Both the position numbers and the translations under genes were made by a program. Shown piece by piece: positions 1 to 7,151 of a DNA stretch of 19,249 nucleotides. The stretch comes from Candidatus Omnitrophota bacterium (GTDB lineage: Bacteria > Omnitrophota > Koll11 > Gygaellales > Profunditerraquicolaceae), in NCBI GenBank assembly GCA_028712045.1, contig JAQTRA010000008.1:1-19249 (forward strand), in the 5' to 3' direction. The notes below the pieces were generated by a model. The model saw only the letters and a list, made by a program, of their open reading frames with translations, was not told the origin of the DNA and made no database searches. Position 1 is the first letter of the stretch; each line of letters begins with the position of its first letter.

Positions 1-608
1 TGGAATACGAATTAGAACGCAAACATCAGCTTTTTGTACGCACGACCATTGCTTTGGCCGCGGCCATTGAAGCCAAGGATCATTATACCCATGGGCATAC
101 GACCCGGGTAACTAATTTCAGCCTGGAGATTGCTCAAAAAATAAATCAAAATTCCAAGAAAACATTCGATAATAAATTTTTGGAGAATTTACATATTGCC
201 AGCCTTTTGCATGATATCGGAAAGATCGGCGTGCCGGAACATATTCTAAACAAGAGAAGCAGCTTAACGGTTGGCGAGAGAAACCGTATTAAAGAGCATC
301 CGATGATCGGGGTAAATATTTTAAAACCGATTAAAGAGCTGGAGTCTTCAATGCTGGGTGTAAGGTATCATCATGAGCGTTTTGATGGTTTAGGTTATCC
401 TGATGGCTTAAAAGGCGAACAAATCCCTTTATTAGCATCTATAATTTCTGTTGCGGATTCATTTGACGCGATGACTACGGATCGGCCGTACCGGCCGGCT
501 TTAATCAGGGATGAAGCGATTAATGAAATCAGGAAATTAAGCGGCCAGCAATTTTGTCCCCGGGTAGCCGAAACTTTCTTAGAACTCTGCCAGGAAGGTA
601 AAATTTAG
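1..608 (+). CDS. HD-GYP domain protein, 5' truncated
   Basis: C-terminal part of an HD-GYP phosphodiesterase, a family that typically hydrolyses cyclic di-GMP. The reading frame is open from base 3, so the TTG at 54 is an internal leucine codon and the true start lies upstream of the window. Counting from base 3, the visible ~200 residues hold the family landmarks in order: an early H-x-x-H-x-x-H (H27, H30-G-H32), the LLHDIGKIGVP block with the metal-binding HD pair, then HHE followed by F-D-G-x-G-Y-P-D-G, and finally the helix with SVADSFDAMTTDRPYR. All metal-ligand and GYP signature residues look intact, so it is probably catalytically competent. Any sensor or receiver domain would sit in the missing N-terminal part. 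The next gene starts 6 bp after the stop. Cyclic dinucleotide specificity cannot be read from this. Confidence 0.9.
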   Translation, partial: EYELERKHQLFVRTTIALAAAIEAKDHYTHGHTTRVTNFSLEIAQKINQNSKKTFDNKFLENLHIASLLHDIGKIGVPEHILNKRSSLTVGERNRIKEHPMIGVNILKPIKELESSMLGVRYHHERFDGLGYPDGLKGEQIPLLASIISVADSFDAMTTDRPYRPALIRDEAINEIRKLSGQQFCPRVAETFLELCQEGKI

Positions 609-614
609 CCCACC

Positions 615-1757
615 ATGGCTGTCAAGCGCATAATCTTAATGTATATCTCAGAAGTCTCCGGGCATCGTAGTGCTACCCTGGCTATTGAGAAAGCAATTAA
701 GGCGCTTTCGCCGCAAAGTGAAATTCTTAATATCAACGCTTTTAATTATACCAACCCTATCTCGGAAAAAGTTATTAACCGGATCTATATGGAGGTAATT
801 AAGTATACTCCCGGACTTTGGGATTACCTTTACGACAATCCCAAGGTAGTTAAAAGCCTGGAAAAGATTAAGGCAAATATTCATAAATCAAATTCACCGA
901 AATTAAAAAAACTTTTTGATAAATTTAATCCGGATCTGATAGTTTGTACCCAGGCTTATCCCTGTGGCATGGTGGCGGATTACAAAAAAACTTATAATGT
1001 AGATTTACCGCTGGTCGCCGTACTCACCGATTACATCCCGCATGCTTATTGGGTTTATGATACGGTTAATTATTATATCACTCCCTCCGAGGATGTGTCG
1101 TTACGTTTAGAAAAAAAAGGCGTGGCGGCGCATAAAATCAAGCCTTTGGGTATACCTTTTGATCATAAATTTAATCAAAAATTAAATAGTGAGGAGATTT
1201 ATGCTAAATTAAAATTAAACCCGCAGAGGCCAGTGGTTTTAATTATGGGTGGCGGACAAGGCCTGGGCCCGGTTAAAACGATCATGAAATCATTAGAAAA
1301 AAGTAAGCATGATATTCAGGAATTGATTATTACCGGGACCAATAAGAAGCTCTACCGTTCTTTAAAACGCAAGATTAAGCATTATAAAAAAGATATCCGG
1401 ATTTTTGGCTTTGTGCAAAATATTCATGAGTTAATGCATATTGCCAAGATTATTATCTCTAAACCCGGAGGCGTAACTACCGCAGAAGTATTAAGCATGA
1501 AGTTGCCCATGGTTATCGTAAAACCTATCCCCGGCCAGGAAATCAATAATACAAATTTTCTTACCGCTAAGGGTGCCGCGATTAAAGTAGATGAACCAAA
1601 ACAGGTGTATCAAGTTATTGATGAATTATTAGAGGATAAAATAAAGCTAGGGGCACTTAAGCAGGCTGCCGGCCAAATTGCCAAGCCGGATGCCAGTATG
1701 GATATTGCTAAGCTTATTTTGGCTTTGCCTATCGGAAGGCAAACCATTGTTTTCTAA
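615..1757 (+). CDS. MGDG synthase-like glycosyltransferase (GT28 fold)
   Basis: A 380-residue protein resembling monogalactosyldiacylglycerol synthases and processive diacylglycerol glucosyltransferases (MGDG_synth N-domain plus GT28-type C-domain). The N-domain starts with a strand followed by SGHRSATLAIEKAI, the S-G-H..A acceptor loop of the family. The C-domain has a glycine-rich turn (MGGGQGLGP, about residues 212-220) and the sugar-nucleotide pocket KPGGVTTAEVLS followed by P-x-P-G-Q-E-x-x-N, both typical of UgtP/MGDG synthase and MurG relatives. The likely role is transfer of a hexose from a UDP-sugar to diacylglycerol or a related lipid at the inner face of the cytoplasmic membrane. 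The ATG at 615 lies 6 bp after the previous stop. An acyltransferase gene follows 17 bp downstream, which fits a membrane-lipid role. Donor sugar and product are not predictable from sequence alone. Confidence 0.85.
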   Translation: MAVKRIILMYISEVSGHRSATLAIEKAIKALSPQSEILNINAFNYTNPISEKVINRIYMEVIKYTPGLWDYLYDNPKVVKSLEKIKANIHKSNSPKLKKLFDKFNPDLIVCTQAYPCGMVADYKKTYNVDLPLVAVLTDYIPHAYWVYDTVNYYITPSEDVSLRLEKKGVAAHKIKPLGIPFDHKFNQKLNSEEIYAKLKLNPQRPVVLIMGGGQGLGPVKTIMKSLEKSKHDIQELIITGTNKKLYRSLKRKIKHYKKDIRIFGFVQNIHELMHIAKIIISKPGGVTTAEVLSMKLPMVIVKPIPGQEINNTNFLTAKGAAIKVDEPKQVYQVIDELLEDKIKLGALKQAAGQIAKPDASMDIAKLILALPIGRQTIVF

Positions 1758-1774
1758 CTTATAAGTTTATAGGC

Positions 1775-2629
1775 GTGATAAATTATTATATTTATCGAAT
1801 TGGAAAATTTATCGCTTTAACTTTACCGTTAAAGTTAGTTTATGCTTTAGCGGTTTTTTTAGCTGACCTGCATTATTTTTTTGCTTTTCGCGACCGTCGT
1901 TTTGTAAACGAGAACCTTCGGGTAATTTTCCCTAAGAAATCCATCCAGGAAATACGGAAATTAAGCCGCCTGGTTTTTCGTAATTTTGCCAAATACCTGG
2001 GGGATTTTTTCCGTTTTGAGAAACTTGACCTTAAATATATAGAAAAAAAAATAAAATTAGAAAATTTACATAATTTTGATTCTGCTTTAGCTAAGGGCAA
2101 AGGGGTAGTTGTTTTGACCGCGCATTTAGGTAATTGGGAGTTAGGCGGGGTAGTCTTGGCGCTATTGGGTTATCCTTTCTGGGCCGTAGCTTTACCGCAT
2201 AAAAGTAAAAAAGTTAATGCTTTTTTTGATGCGCAAAGAAATAGCAAAGGAGTTAAGGTCATTGCTATGGGTAAAGCTGTCCGCAGCTGTATCTCTGAAA
2301 TCAGGAATAATCATATGGTGGCTTTAGTCGGGGACAGGGATTTTACTGAAAAAGGCATCGTGATAGACCTTTTCGGGTTACCTACGCATTTTCCGGAAGG
2401 CCCGGCAGCTTTGAGCCTTTTGACCGGCGCGCCGATTGTCCCGGGGTTTATGCTCAGGAATGCAGACGATAGTTTTACTTTAAGTATTGAGAAGCCGATT
2501 GAGTTTCAGCCCACCGGGGATAAAGCCAAGGATTTAAAAAGTTTAGTTACATTATGTAAAAATATCTTTGAAGACTATATCCGTAAGTACCCTGAGCAGT
2601 GGTATGTTTTTCGTAAATTCTGGATTTAA
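1775..2629 (+). CDS. LpxL/HtrB-like lipid A acyltransferase family protein
   Basis: A 284-residue member of the bacterial lipid A (Kdo2-lipid IVA) acyltransferase family. The N-terminus is a hydrophobic anchor (about residues 11-35), followed by a basic segment with FVNENLRVIFP, a common block in this family. The catalytic H-x4-E is visible as HLGNWE at residues 117-122, and GDRDFTEKG plus FPEGPAALSLLTGAPIVPG form the later conserved blocks. It would act on the cytoplasmic face of the inner membrane, moving an acyl chain onto lipid A or another glycolipid. The start is the GTG at 1775; there is no in-frame ATG nearby and only a weak ribosome-binding site. Lying between two glycosyltransferase genes, it belongs to an envelope-lipid operon. 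I cannot separate an LpxL function from a related lysophospholipid acyltransferase. Confidence 0.88.
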   Translation: MINYYIYRIGKFIALTLPLKLVYALAVFLADLHYFFAFRDRRFVNENLRVIFPKKSIQEIRKLSRLVFRNFAKYLGDFFRFEKLDLKYIEKKIKLENLHNFDSALAKGKGVVVLTAHLGNWELGGVVLALLGYPFWAVALPHKSKKVNAFFDAQRNSKGVKVIAMGKAVRSCISEIRNNHMVALVGDRDFTEKGIVIDLFGLPTHFPEGPAALSLLTGAPIVPGFMLRNADDSFTLSIEKPIEFQPTGDKAKDLKSLVTLCKNIFEDYIRKYPEQWYVFRKFWI

Positions 2630-2634
2630 TACCT

Positions 2635-3312
2635 ATGCGTATTTGTGTAATCATTCCGACTTATAACGAATCAAAAACAATCATTGGATTAATTAAACAA
2701 GTTACTTCGCTTGGATTCGAGGTCATTGTAATTGATGACGGTTCAAGCGATAGTACAGCTGATCTGGCGCAAACTTCCGGTGTTACGGTTTTACGTAACC
2801 TTAAGAATCTGGGTAAAGGAGCTGCTCTGGTTAAAGGGTATAATTTTGCGATGGCCCAGGGATTTGATGCGGTAATTAGTATGGATGGTGACGGCCAGCA
2901 TGAGCCTAATGATTTAATGGCTTTTGTGCAAAAGGCTGAATTTTCAGATTGCGGAGTGGTTATTGGTAACCGGATGACTACAATTAAGCAAATGCCGTTT
3001 TTGCGTATTTTAACCAATCGCTTTATGTCCTGGCTTATTTCTTTAATTACTGGCCAGTATATAGCTGATACACAATGCGGGTTTCGTTTGGTAAGAAGCG
3101 ATGTTTTAAAAAAGATCATTTTATCCACGACTAAATATGAAACTGAGTCTGAAATCTTAATTCGCGCAGCCCGTTTAGGTTTTAAAATAGAATCAGTGCC
3201 GGTTAAGACAATTTACTCCGGCCAGAAGAGTCAGATTAATCCGTTTGTAGATACTTTAAGATTTATACGTTTTATATTTTCGGAATTTTTCGGAGGTTAT
3301 CAGCGTGGTTGA
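2635..3312 (+). CDS. GT2 family glycosyltransferase, polyprenyl-phosphate (DPM1-like) type
   Basis: A 225-residue GT-A fold glycosyltransferase of family 2. The N-terminus IIPTYNES, the nucleotide-binding VIDDGSSDST (about residues 32-41) and the metal-binding MDGDGQHEP (about 83-91) are the standard blocks. The later ITGQYIADTQCGFRL block is characteristic of the dolichol-phosphate mannose/glucose synthase subgroup, which moves a sugar from a nucleotide donor to a polyprenyl phosphate. There is no C-terminal pair of membrane helices, so this is the short soluble or peripheral form. It begins 5 bp after the acyltransferase stop and overlaps the next gene by 8 bp, implying one transcript and translational coupling. 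The sugar and the lipid acceptor are unknown. Confidence 0.88.
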   Translation: MRICVIIPTYNESKTIIGLIKQVTSLGFEVIVIDDGSSDSTADLAQTSGVTVLRNLKNLGKGAALVKGYNFAMAQGFDAVISMDGDGQHEPNDLMAFVQKAEFSDCGVVIGNRMTTIKQMPFLRILTNRFMSWLISLITGQYIADTQCGFRLVRSDVLKKIILSTTKYETESEILIRAARLGFKIESVPVKTIYSGQKSQINPFVDTLRFIRFIFSEFFGGYQRG

Positions 3313-3799
3313 TATTCTATTACATTGGTTAAAAGATCTACCCAAAGATTATATTGTAATTATCGTCGCGGCTTTGCCTATTTCAGAACTCCGAGGGGCA
3401 ATTCCTTTGGCTTTATCATTTGGAATGTCTTTGCCTAAAGCTTTCTGGCTGGCGGTATTGGGGAATTGCCTTATTGTAGCTCCGGCGCTTTTATTTTTTG
3501 AGCCAATTACGGGATTTCTAAGGAAATTTAAAATTTGGTCACGTTTTTTTGATTGGATTTTTGAGCGAACCAGAAAAAAATCGGATGCTATACAAAAATA
3601 CGAGGCTTTGGGATTAATTATTTTTGTGGCTATACCGTTGCCGATGACTGGGGCCTGGAGCGGGGTAATTGCCGCGTCTTTATTTAAAATCCGTTTTCGC
3701 TACGCGTTTATTTCTATAGTTGCCGGTGTTATTTGCGCCGGGCTGATTGTTTCAGCTTTATGTGCGCTGGGTATTCTAAGCTGGAAGGCGGTAACTTAA
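3305..3799 (+). CDS. Small multi-drug export family membrane protein (COG2426-like)
   Basis: A 164-residue integral membrane protein matching the small multi-drug export family (Sm_multidrug_ex, COG2426). The hallmark ISELRGAIPLALSFGM near the N-terminus and IPLPMTGAWSG in the second half are the two inverted-repeat-like loops of the family. Hydrophobic helices flank them, and a basic cytoplasmic-looking segment (FERTRKKSDAIQKYEALG) lies between. Despite the family name, transport of drugs is poorly supported in general, so the function should be treated as unknown. The start is a GTG at 3305 inside the end of the glycosyltransferase gene, and the stop is immediately followed by the ATG of the adenosyltransferase gene. 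Its place in the envelope-lipid operon may only reflect co-transcription. Confidence 0.8.
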   Translation: MVDILLHWLKDLPKDYIVIIVAALPISELRGAIPLALSFGMSLPKAFWLAVLGNCLIVAPALLFFEPITGFLRKFKIWSRFFDWIFERTRKKSDAIQKYEALGLIIFVAIPLPMTGAWSGVIAASLFKIRFRYAFISIVAGVICAGLIVSALCALGILSWKAVT

Positions 3800-4303
3800 A
3801 TGATTCAAGTTTATACCGGTAATGGCAAAGGTAAAACTACCGCGGCACTTGGGCTGGCTTTAAGGGCAAGTGGTGCAGGTTTAAAGGTTTATATCGGCCA
3901 ATTTGCCAAAGGTAAATGTTACAATGAAATTAAAGCTTTAAAGAAAATTAAAAATATCAAGATTGAACAGTTTGGCAGAAGCTGTTTTATAAAAAAAACA
4001 CCTGAAAAAAAAGATTTTGAGTTAGCGCAGGCAGGGTTTAAAAGAATAAGTGAAATTATTACTAAAAAAGAATTTCAGGTAGTTATATTAGATGAAATTA
4101 ATATCGCGGTTAAATTAAAATTAGTACCTTTGAGTGATTTGCTTAAGTTAATCAAGAGCGCGCCTAAGGGGATAGAATTGGTGCTTACCGGAAGATACGC
4201 TCATTCTGAGGTAATAAGGTTGGCAGACCTGGTCAGCGAGATAAAAGAGATCAAACATTATTATCAAAAAGGGTTGAAGGCGCGTCAGGGCATTGAGTTT
4301 TAA
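3800..4303 (+). CDS. cobA: Cob(I)alamin adenosyltransferase, CobA/BtuR/CobO type
   Basis: A 167-residue P-loop corrinoid adenosyltransferase that converts reduced cob(I)alamin plus ATP to adenosylcobalamin in the cytoplasm. The Walker A-like GNGKGKTT is at residues 7-14, and the Walker B-like strand is VVILDEINIAV. The VLTGRYAHSEVIRLADLVSEIKEIKHYY segment and the ending KGLKARQGIEF match the C-terminus typical of CobA/CobO proteins. The length is slightly shorter than E. coli BtuR because the N-terminal extension is missing, which is usual for shorter homologues. The ATG at 3800 abuts the previous stop, with GGAAGG-like purines about 10 bp upstream. It lies 1.4 kb upstream of a cobalamin riboswitch and btuB-like gene, which fits salvage of imported corrinoid rather than de novo synthesis; no other cob genes are present in the window. 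Confidence 0.92.
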   Translation: MIQVYTGNGKGKTTAALGLALRASGAGLKVYIGQFAKGKCYNEIKALKKIKNIKIEQFGRSCFIKKTPEKKDFELAQAGFKRISEIITKKEFQVVILDEINIAVKLKLVPLSDLLKLIKSAPKGIELVLTGRYAHSEVIRLADLVSEIKEIKHYYQKGLKARQGIEF

Positions 4304-4311
4304 ACTTTTTC

Positions 4312-4340
4312 TTGACAGTTTAGCCAATTTGCATTAACAT
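4312..4340 (+). promoter_or_regulatory. Sigma70-type promoter for the DUF6580 gene
   Basis: A perfect -35 TTGACA (4312-4317), a 17-bp spacer and a -10 TAACAT (4335-4340, 4 of 6 consensus). It lies in the 63-bp gap after cobA. The expected transcription start is near 4347, followed by AAGGAGG at 4353-4359 and the ATG at 4367. It separates the DUF6580 gene from the upstream operon. Confidence 0.65.
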
Positions 4341-4366
4341 TACAAATAACAAAAGGAGGCATCAAG

Positions 4367-4867
4367 ATGTTAGCCATAAGTTTAATTATAATCGGAATAT
4401 TGTTAAGGTTTATCCCGCATACTGCTAATTTTACGCCGGTGGCAGCGATTGCGTTATTTGCCGGAGTATATTTAAATAAAAAGCAGGCTTTGATTGTCCC
4501 GCTTTTGCTTATGATTATAAGCGATATATTCTTAGGCATGCACAATGTGGTTTTGTTTACCTGGGGAAGTTTTGCTTTAGTCACGCTTTTAGGTTTTTGG
4601 GCCAAGCAGCATAAAACATTCCTGGGGATTGTTTCTTCTTCAGTTGCGGCGTCGCTTTTGTTTTATCTGGTTACTAATTTTGGTGTTTGGGCTATGGGTT
4701 GGTATCCGCAGACTGCTAAAGGATTGCTGGATTGCTATATCTTAGGATTGCCATTTTTGCGTACATTCTCAGTGGCTACGCTTGTATACACGGTAGTTTT
4801 CTTTGGAGTTTATGAATTTATCGCATCGAGAGTGCGTAATTCAAAGTTAGCAAAAGTTCTTTTATAA
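4367..4867 (+). CDS. DUF6580 family putative membrane transport protein
   Basis: A 166-residue polytopic membrane protein with about five hydrophobic helices, resembling the DUF6580 putative transport family. Family-like features are the N-terminal RFIPHTANFTPVAAIALFAG block, the LLLMIISDIFLGMHN segment with a charged D within a helix, and a late YILGLPFLRTFSVATLVYTVVFFG helix. The overall size and layout recall the substrate-binding S components of ECF vitamin transporters, but no ECF ATPase or T component lies nearby. It has its own promoter (4312-4340) and a strong AAGGAGG site 7 bp before the ATG. It is flanked by cobA and a cobalamin riboswitch, so corrinoid movement across the inner membrane is a reasonable but unproven guess. 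The riboswitch lies downstream, so its terminator would not control this gene. Confidence 0.72.
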   Translation: MLAISLIIIGILLRFIPHTANFTPVAAIALFAGVYLNKKQALIVPLLLMIISDIFLGMHNVVLFTWGSFALVTLLGFWAKQHKTFLGIVSSSVAASLLFYLVTNFGVWAMGWYPQTAKGLLDCYILGLPFLRTFSVATLVYTVVFFGVYEFIASRVRNSKLAKVLL

Positions 4868-4868
4868 A
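4840..4868 (+). promoter_or_regulatory. Candidate promoter of the riboswitch-btuB transcript
   Basis: A -35 TTCAAA (4840-4845, 4 of 6), a 17-bp spacer and a -10 TATAAA (4863-4868, 5 of 6). It overlaps the 3' end of the DUF6580 gene. The predicted start near 4875 falls just before the first helices of the cobalamin aptamer, exactly where a riboswitch leader should begin. Readthrough from the 4312 promoter would also cross the riboswitch, since I see no terminator between. Confidence 0.5.
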
Positions 4869-4875
4869 GTAAAGT

Positions 4876-5056
4876 TACAAGGTTAACGTTGCTGATCCAG
4901 GGAAGGCCGTGTAAATCGGTCGCAGTTCCCGCTGCTGTAAAAGAGGTCGAAATTCTCTAAGTTTTTGCCACTGGTTTAACCAAAGCCGGGAAGGCAGGAG
5001 AAAAGTAGGTTATACTCTTAAGTCAGAAGACCTGATCAGAAACATTCGTCCAACAA
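4876..5056 (+). ncRNA. Cobalamin (AdoCbl) riboswitch aptamer
   Basis: The conserved core of the cobalamin riboswitch is readable in order. GGGAA is at 4900-4904, followed by the TGTAAAT block. GCTGCTGTAA is at 4931-4940, GCCACTGG at 4967-4974 and GGGAAGGC at 4988-4995. The B12 box AGTCAGAAGACCTG is at 5021-5034. The closing helices are plausible: CTGATC (4892-4897) pairs with GATCAG (5034-5039), and AACGTT (4885-4890) pairs with AACATT (5041-5046) with one mismatch. Together with the downstream btuB-like gene and the intrinsic terminator this is a confident call. The exact ends are approximate. Confidence 0.95.
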
Positions 5057-5059
5057 TTT

Positions 5060-5087
5060 CTTTTAAACCCGCGGACAGGTTTAAAAG
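5060..5087 (+). promoter_or_regulatory. Hairpin in the riboswitch expression platform
   Basis: A perfect 10-bp inverted repeat: CTTTTAAACC (5060-5069), loop of 8 nt, GGTTTAAAAG (5078-5087). It lies between aptamer and terminator. The loop could take part in the long-range loop contact known for cobalamin riboswitches. Immediately after it, GGGTTA (5087-5092) can pair with TAACCC (5103-5108), which would block the terminator's 5' arm and so serve as an antiterminator. The switching role is inferred from pairing only. Confidence 0.55.
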
Positions 5088-5103
5088 GGTTAGAAACAGG
5101 GAT

Positions 5104-5150
5104 AACCCTTAATGCTTTTAGTTAGAGCGTTAAGGGTTTTTTTGTTTTTT
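5104..5150 (+). terminator. Intrinsic terminator of the cobalamin riboswitch
   Basis: A 12-bp stem with one G-U pair (5104-5115 with 5127-5138) and an 11-nt loop, running into T7 (5137-5143), G, then T6. It sits about 25 bp before the btuB start, so cobalamin control is at the level of transcription termination. Confidence 0.9.
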
Positions 5151-5175
5151 GCAGGTCCGGGAAAATGGAGAAAAG

Positions 5176-7095
5176 ATGCACAAGGTTAAATTAGTTGTAC
5201 AGTTTTTAGTTATGGTGGCAATGCTTTTATCTAGTAGATTTTTTGTTTTCGCAGAAGACATAGAATGGGATAAGATTGTTGTTACTCCTACACGTTCGGA
5301 AGGGAGTATTAATGGAACAACTAGTACAGTTACTGTGTTTAACGAAAAAGCTATTGAAGAAGGTGGTACCCAGGGAGAAAGCATAAAAGATCTTATTGTA
5401 GATTCACCGGGTGTGGATATTGTGCAGTCTGGTTCTTTTGGCGGCCCGGTTTCTATATTTACAAGAGGGACAAACGCAGGCCAAACTCAAATAATGATTG
5501 ATGGCGTAAGGGTATATGATCCTATTGCAACTAATGGAGCTTTTGATTTAGCCCATCTTACTTTGGATAACCTGGGGCGCATTGAGATGGTGAGTGGACC
5601 ACAGAGTGTTCTTTACGGTTCTGATGCAATGGGTGGGGTAATAAACATCATAACTAAAAAAGGTTTAGGTAAACCAAAAATTTCATTTTTAAGTAGTGGG
5701 GGAACCTATGGATCTTATAGGGAAGCGCTTGAATCTAGCGGAAAAATTAATGATTTTTCATATTCTTTTGGTGTCTCGCGTTTTGATACCCAAGGGTTTT
5801 CAAAACTAGAAAAATTTTCGGGGAGAGATCCCTATGGAAATACTAGCATATCGGTTAGGACGGATTATGATATTAATGCTCAGAATACTGTAGGATTAAT
5901 TGGCCGTTTTACTGATGCCAAATTTCATTATGATAGTGTATATAAATCAAGCCATGATCCTAATCTAATCGGTAAAGAGAAACAGATTTTTATGAGTAAT
6001 TATATTGAAAGTAAGCTTAATGATTACTGGAGTCAGAAATTACAGTTGTCCTATATGGGTAACTTTAGACGCGATGCAGATGATAATGATCCAAATAGTC
6101 CAAATGATTATTTAAGAGATTGGTATAAGGGAGAGAATTATCAGGCAGATTGGCAGCATACTATAAAGGCGGCTAAATTTGATTCAATTGTAGCTGGTTT
6201 TGATTACCAGAGAGAAAGTGGTTCTTCTTATTATTATCAAGAAGGTTCAGGATGGTCATCTGAAAGTGTTCTCCCGGAGAAAACAACCAATACCAAGGGG
6301 TATTATCTTCAGAATCTCATGAACATTGATGATGTTTTGAATTTCAATGCAGGGATTAGATTTGATGATCATTCTAATTTTGGGCTACATAAAACTTATA
6401 AGATCGATTCAAGTTATCTTTTTAAAACAGGAACAAAGATAAAAGGAGGATGGGGAACAGCTTTTAAGGCTCCAACTATTTATCAATTATATGCTCCTTC
6501 AACTTATGATTTTGGTGGTGGCAATCCTAATCTTGTGCCTGAAAAAAGTACAAATTATGAAATCGGAGTAGAACAAAGTGTTTTCGATGACGCGATTAAC
6601 TTTGGTGTTACATATTTTCATATAGATACTAGTAATCTTATTGATGCTGTGTACCATCCGGATACATGGGTTACTGATCAATATACTAATGTTGGTAAAG
6701 CAAGAGTTTTTGGCTATGAAAGCATATTATCAGTTAAGCCAATTAAAGAATTTAAATTCGAAATGGGTTATACATGGCAAAAAACAGAAAATATGGATAC
6801 AGGAGATGAGCTGTTGCGAAGGCCTAAGAATAAGTGTTTCTTTAAAATTCAGTATATCCCTATTGATAAATTTGAATTAGGCTTAAAATTTAACTATGTC
6901 GGAAAAAGACAAGATTCAGGCAATGTGATGCTTAAAGCTTATACTAAAGTGGGCTTGGACGCAAACTATAAACTAAATACTAATACTAAAATATTTGTAT
7001 CTGTGGATAATATTTTTCATGAATCATATGAAGAAATAAAGGGATATAATGAGCCGGGGAGAACATTTTCTGGGGGCGTCAAGTTTACTTTTTAA
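5176..7095 (+). CDS. btuB: TonB-dependent outer-membrane receptor, BtuB-like
   Basis: A 639-residue TonB-dependent receptor, most likely for vitamin B12 or other corrinoids because it lies directly behind a cobalamin riboswitch. I choose the ATG at 5176, with a GGAG about 5 bp upstream. The longer frame from a TTG at 5149 would start inside the terminator T-tract. The signal peptide is residues 1-26 (basic start, hydrophobic core, FVFA before the cut). A TonB box DKIVVTPT follows at once (about residues 32-39), as in BtuB. The plug domain is visible with its conserved SVLYGSDAMGGVINIITKK block, then a beta-barrel of alternating aromatic strands ending in a C-terminal phenylalanine (GGVKFTF), the barrel-assembly signal. 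Arg codons are unusually AGA/AGG-rich compared with neighbouring genes. Ligand identity rests on context, since plug motifs do not fix specificity. Confidence 0.9.
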   Translation: MHKVKLVVQFLVMVAMLLSSRFFVFAEDIEWDKIVVTPTRSEGSINGTTSTVTVFNEKAIEEGGTQGESIKDLIVDSPGVDIVQSGSFGGPVSIFTRGTNAGQTQIMIDGVRVYDPIATNGAFDLAHLTLDNLGRIEMVSGPQSVLYGSDAMGGVINIITKKGLGKPKISFLSSGGTYGSYREALESSGKINDFSYSFGVSRFDTQGFSKLEKFSGRDPYGNTSISVRTDYDINAQNTVGLIGRFTDAKFHYDSVYKSSHDPNLIGKEKQIFMSNYIESKLNDYWSQKLQLSYMGNFRRDADDNDPNSPNDYLRDWYKGENYQADWQHTIKAAKFDSIVAGFDYQRESGSSYYYQEGSGWSSESVLPEKTTNTKGYYLQNLMNIDDVLNFNAGIRFDDHSNFGLHKTYKIDSSYLFKTGTKIKGGWGTAFKAPTIYQLYAPSTYDFGGGNPNLVPEKSTNYEIGVEQSVFDDAINFGVTYFHIDTSNLIDAVYHPDTWVTDQYTNVGKARVFGYESILSVKPIKEFKFEMGYTWQKTENMDTGDELLRRPKNKCFFKIQYIPIDKFELGLKFNYVGKRQDSGNVMLKAYTKVGLDANYKLNTNTKIFVSVDNIFHESYEEIKGYNEPGRTFSGGVKFTF

Positions 7096-7117
7096 TCTTG
7101 GAAAAAAGGACGTCCCC

Positions 7118-7146
7118 TTGCAAGATAAGTTGCTTCATGTTAAAAT
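7118..7146 (+). promoter_or_regulatory. Candidate promoter giving a leaderless tonB transcript
   Basis: A -35 TTGCAA (7118-7123, 4 of 6), a 17-bp spacer and a -10 TAAAAT (7141-7146, 5 of 6). Transcription would begin at about 7152-7154, which coincides with the ATG of the next gene at 7152. No Shine-Dalgarno-like sequence precedes that ATG. Confidence 0.45.
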
Positions 7147-7151
7147 GAACC

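Noticed and set aside
1756..1767. Perfect 12-bp palindrome AACTTATAAGTT between two genes
   Set aside because: AT-rich, short, not repeated elsewhere that I could see, without a T-tract and too close to the next start to be a terminator. It may be chance.
2661..3128. A 155-codon open frame on the minus strand
   Set aside because: It lies entirely opposite the GT2 gene, whose motifs are intact, and its translation shows no recognisable domain. The same applies to the other minus-strand frames (for example 4300-4605, 12390-12728, 13727-14065, 15255-15641).
5149..5175. TTG start at 5149 extending the btuB-like gene by nine residues
   Set aside because: The TTG lies at the end of the riboswitch terminator T-tract and has no ribosome-binding site. 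The ATG at 5176 gives a proper signal peptide.
7096..7117. GGACGTCC inverted repeat after btuB as a terminator
   Set aside because: The stem is only about 4 bp and no T-run follows.
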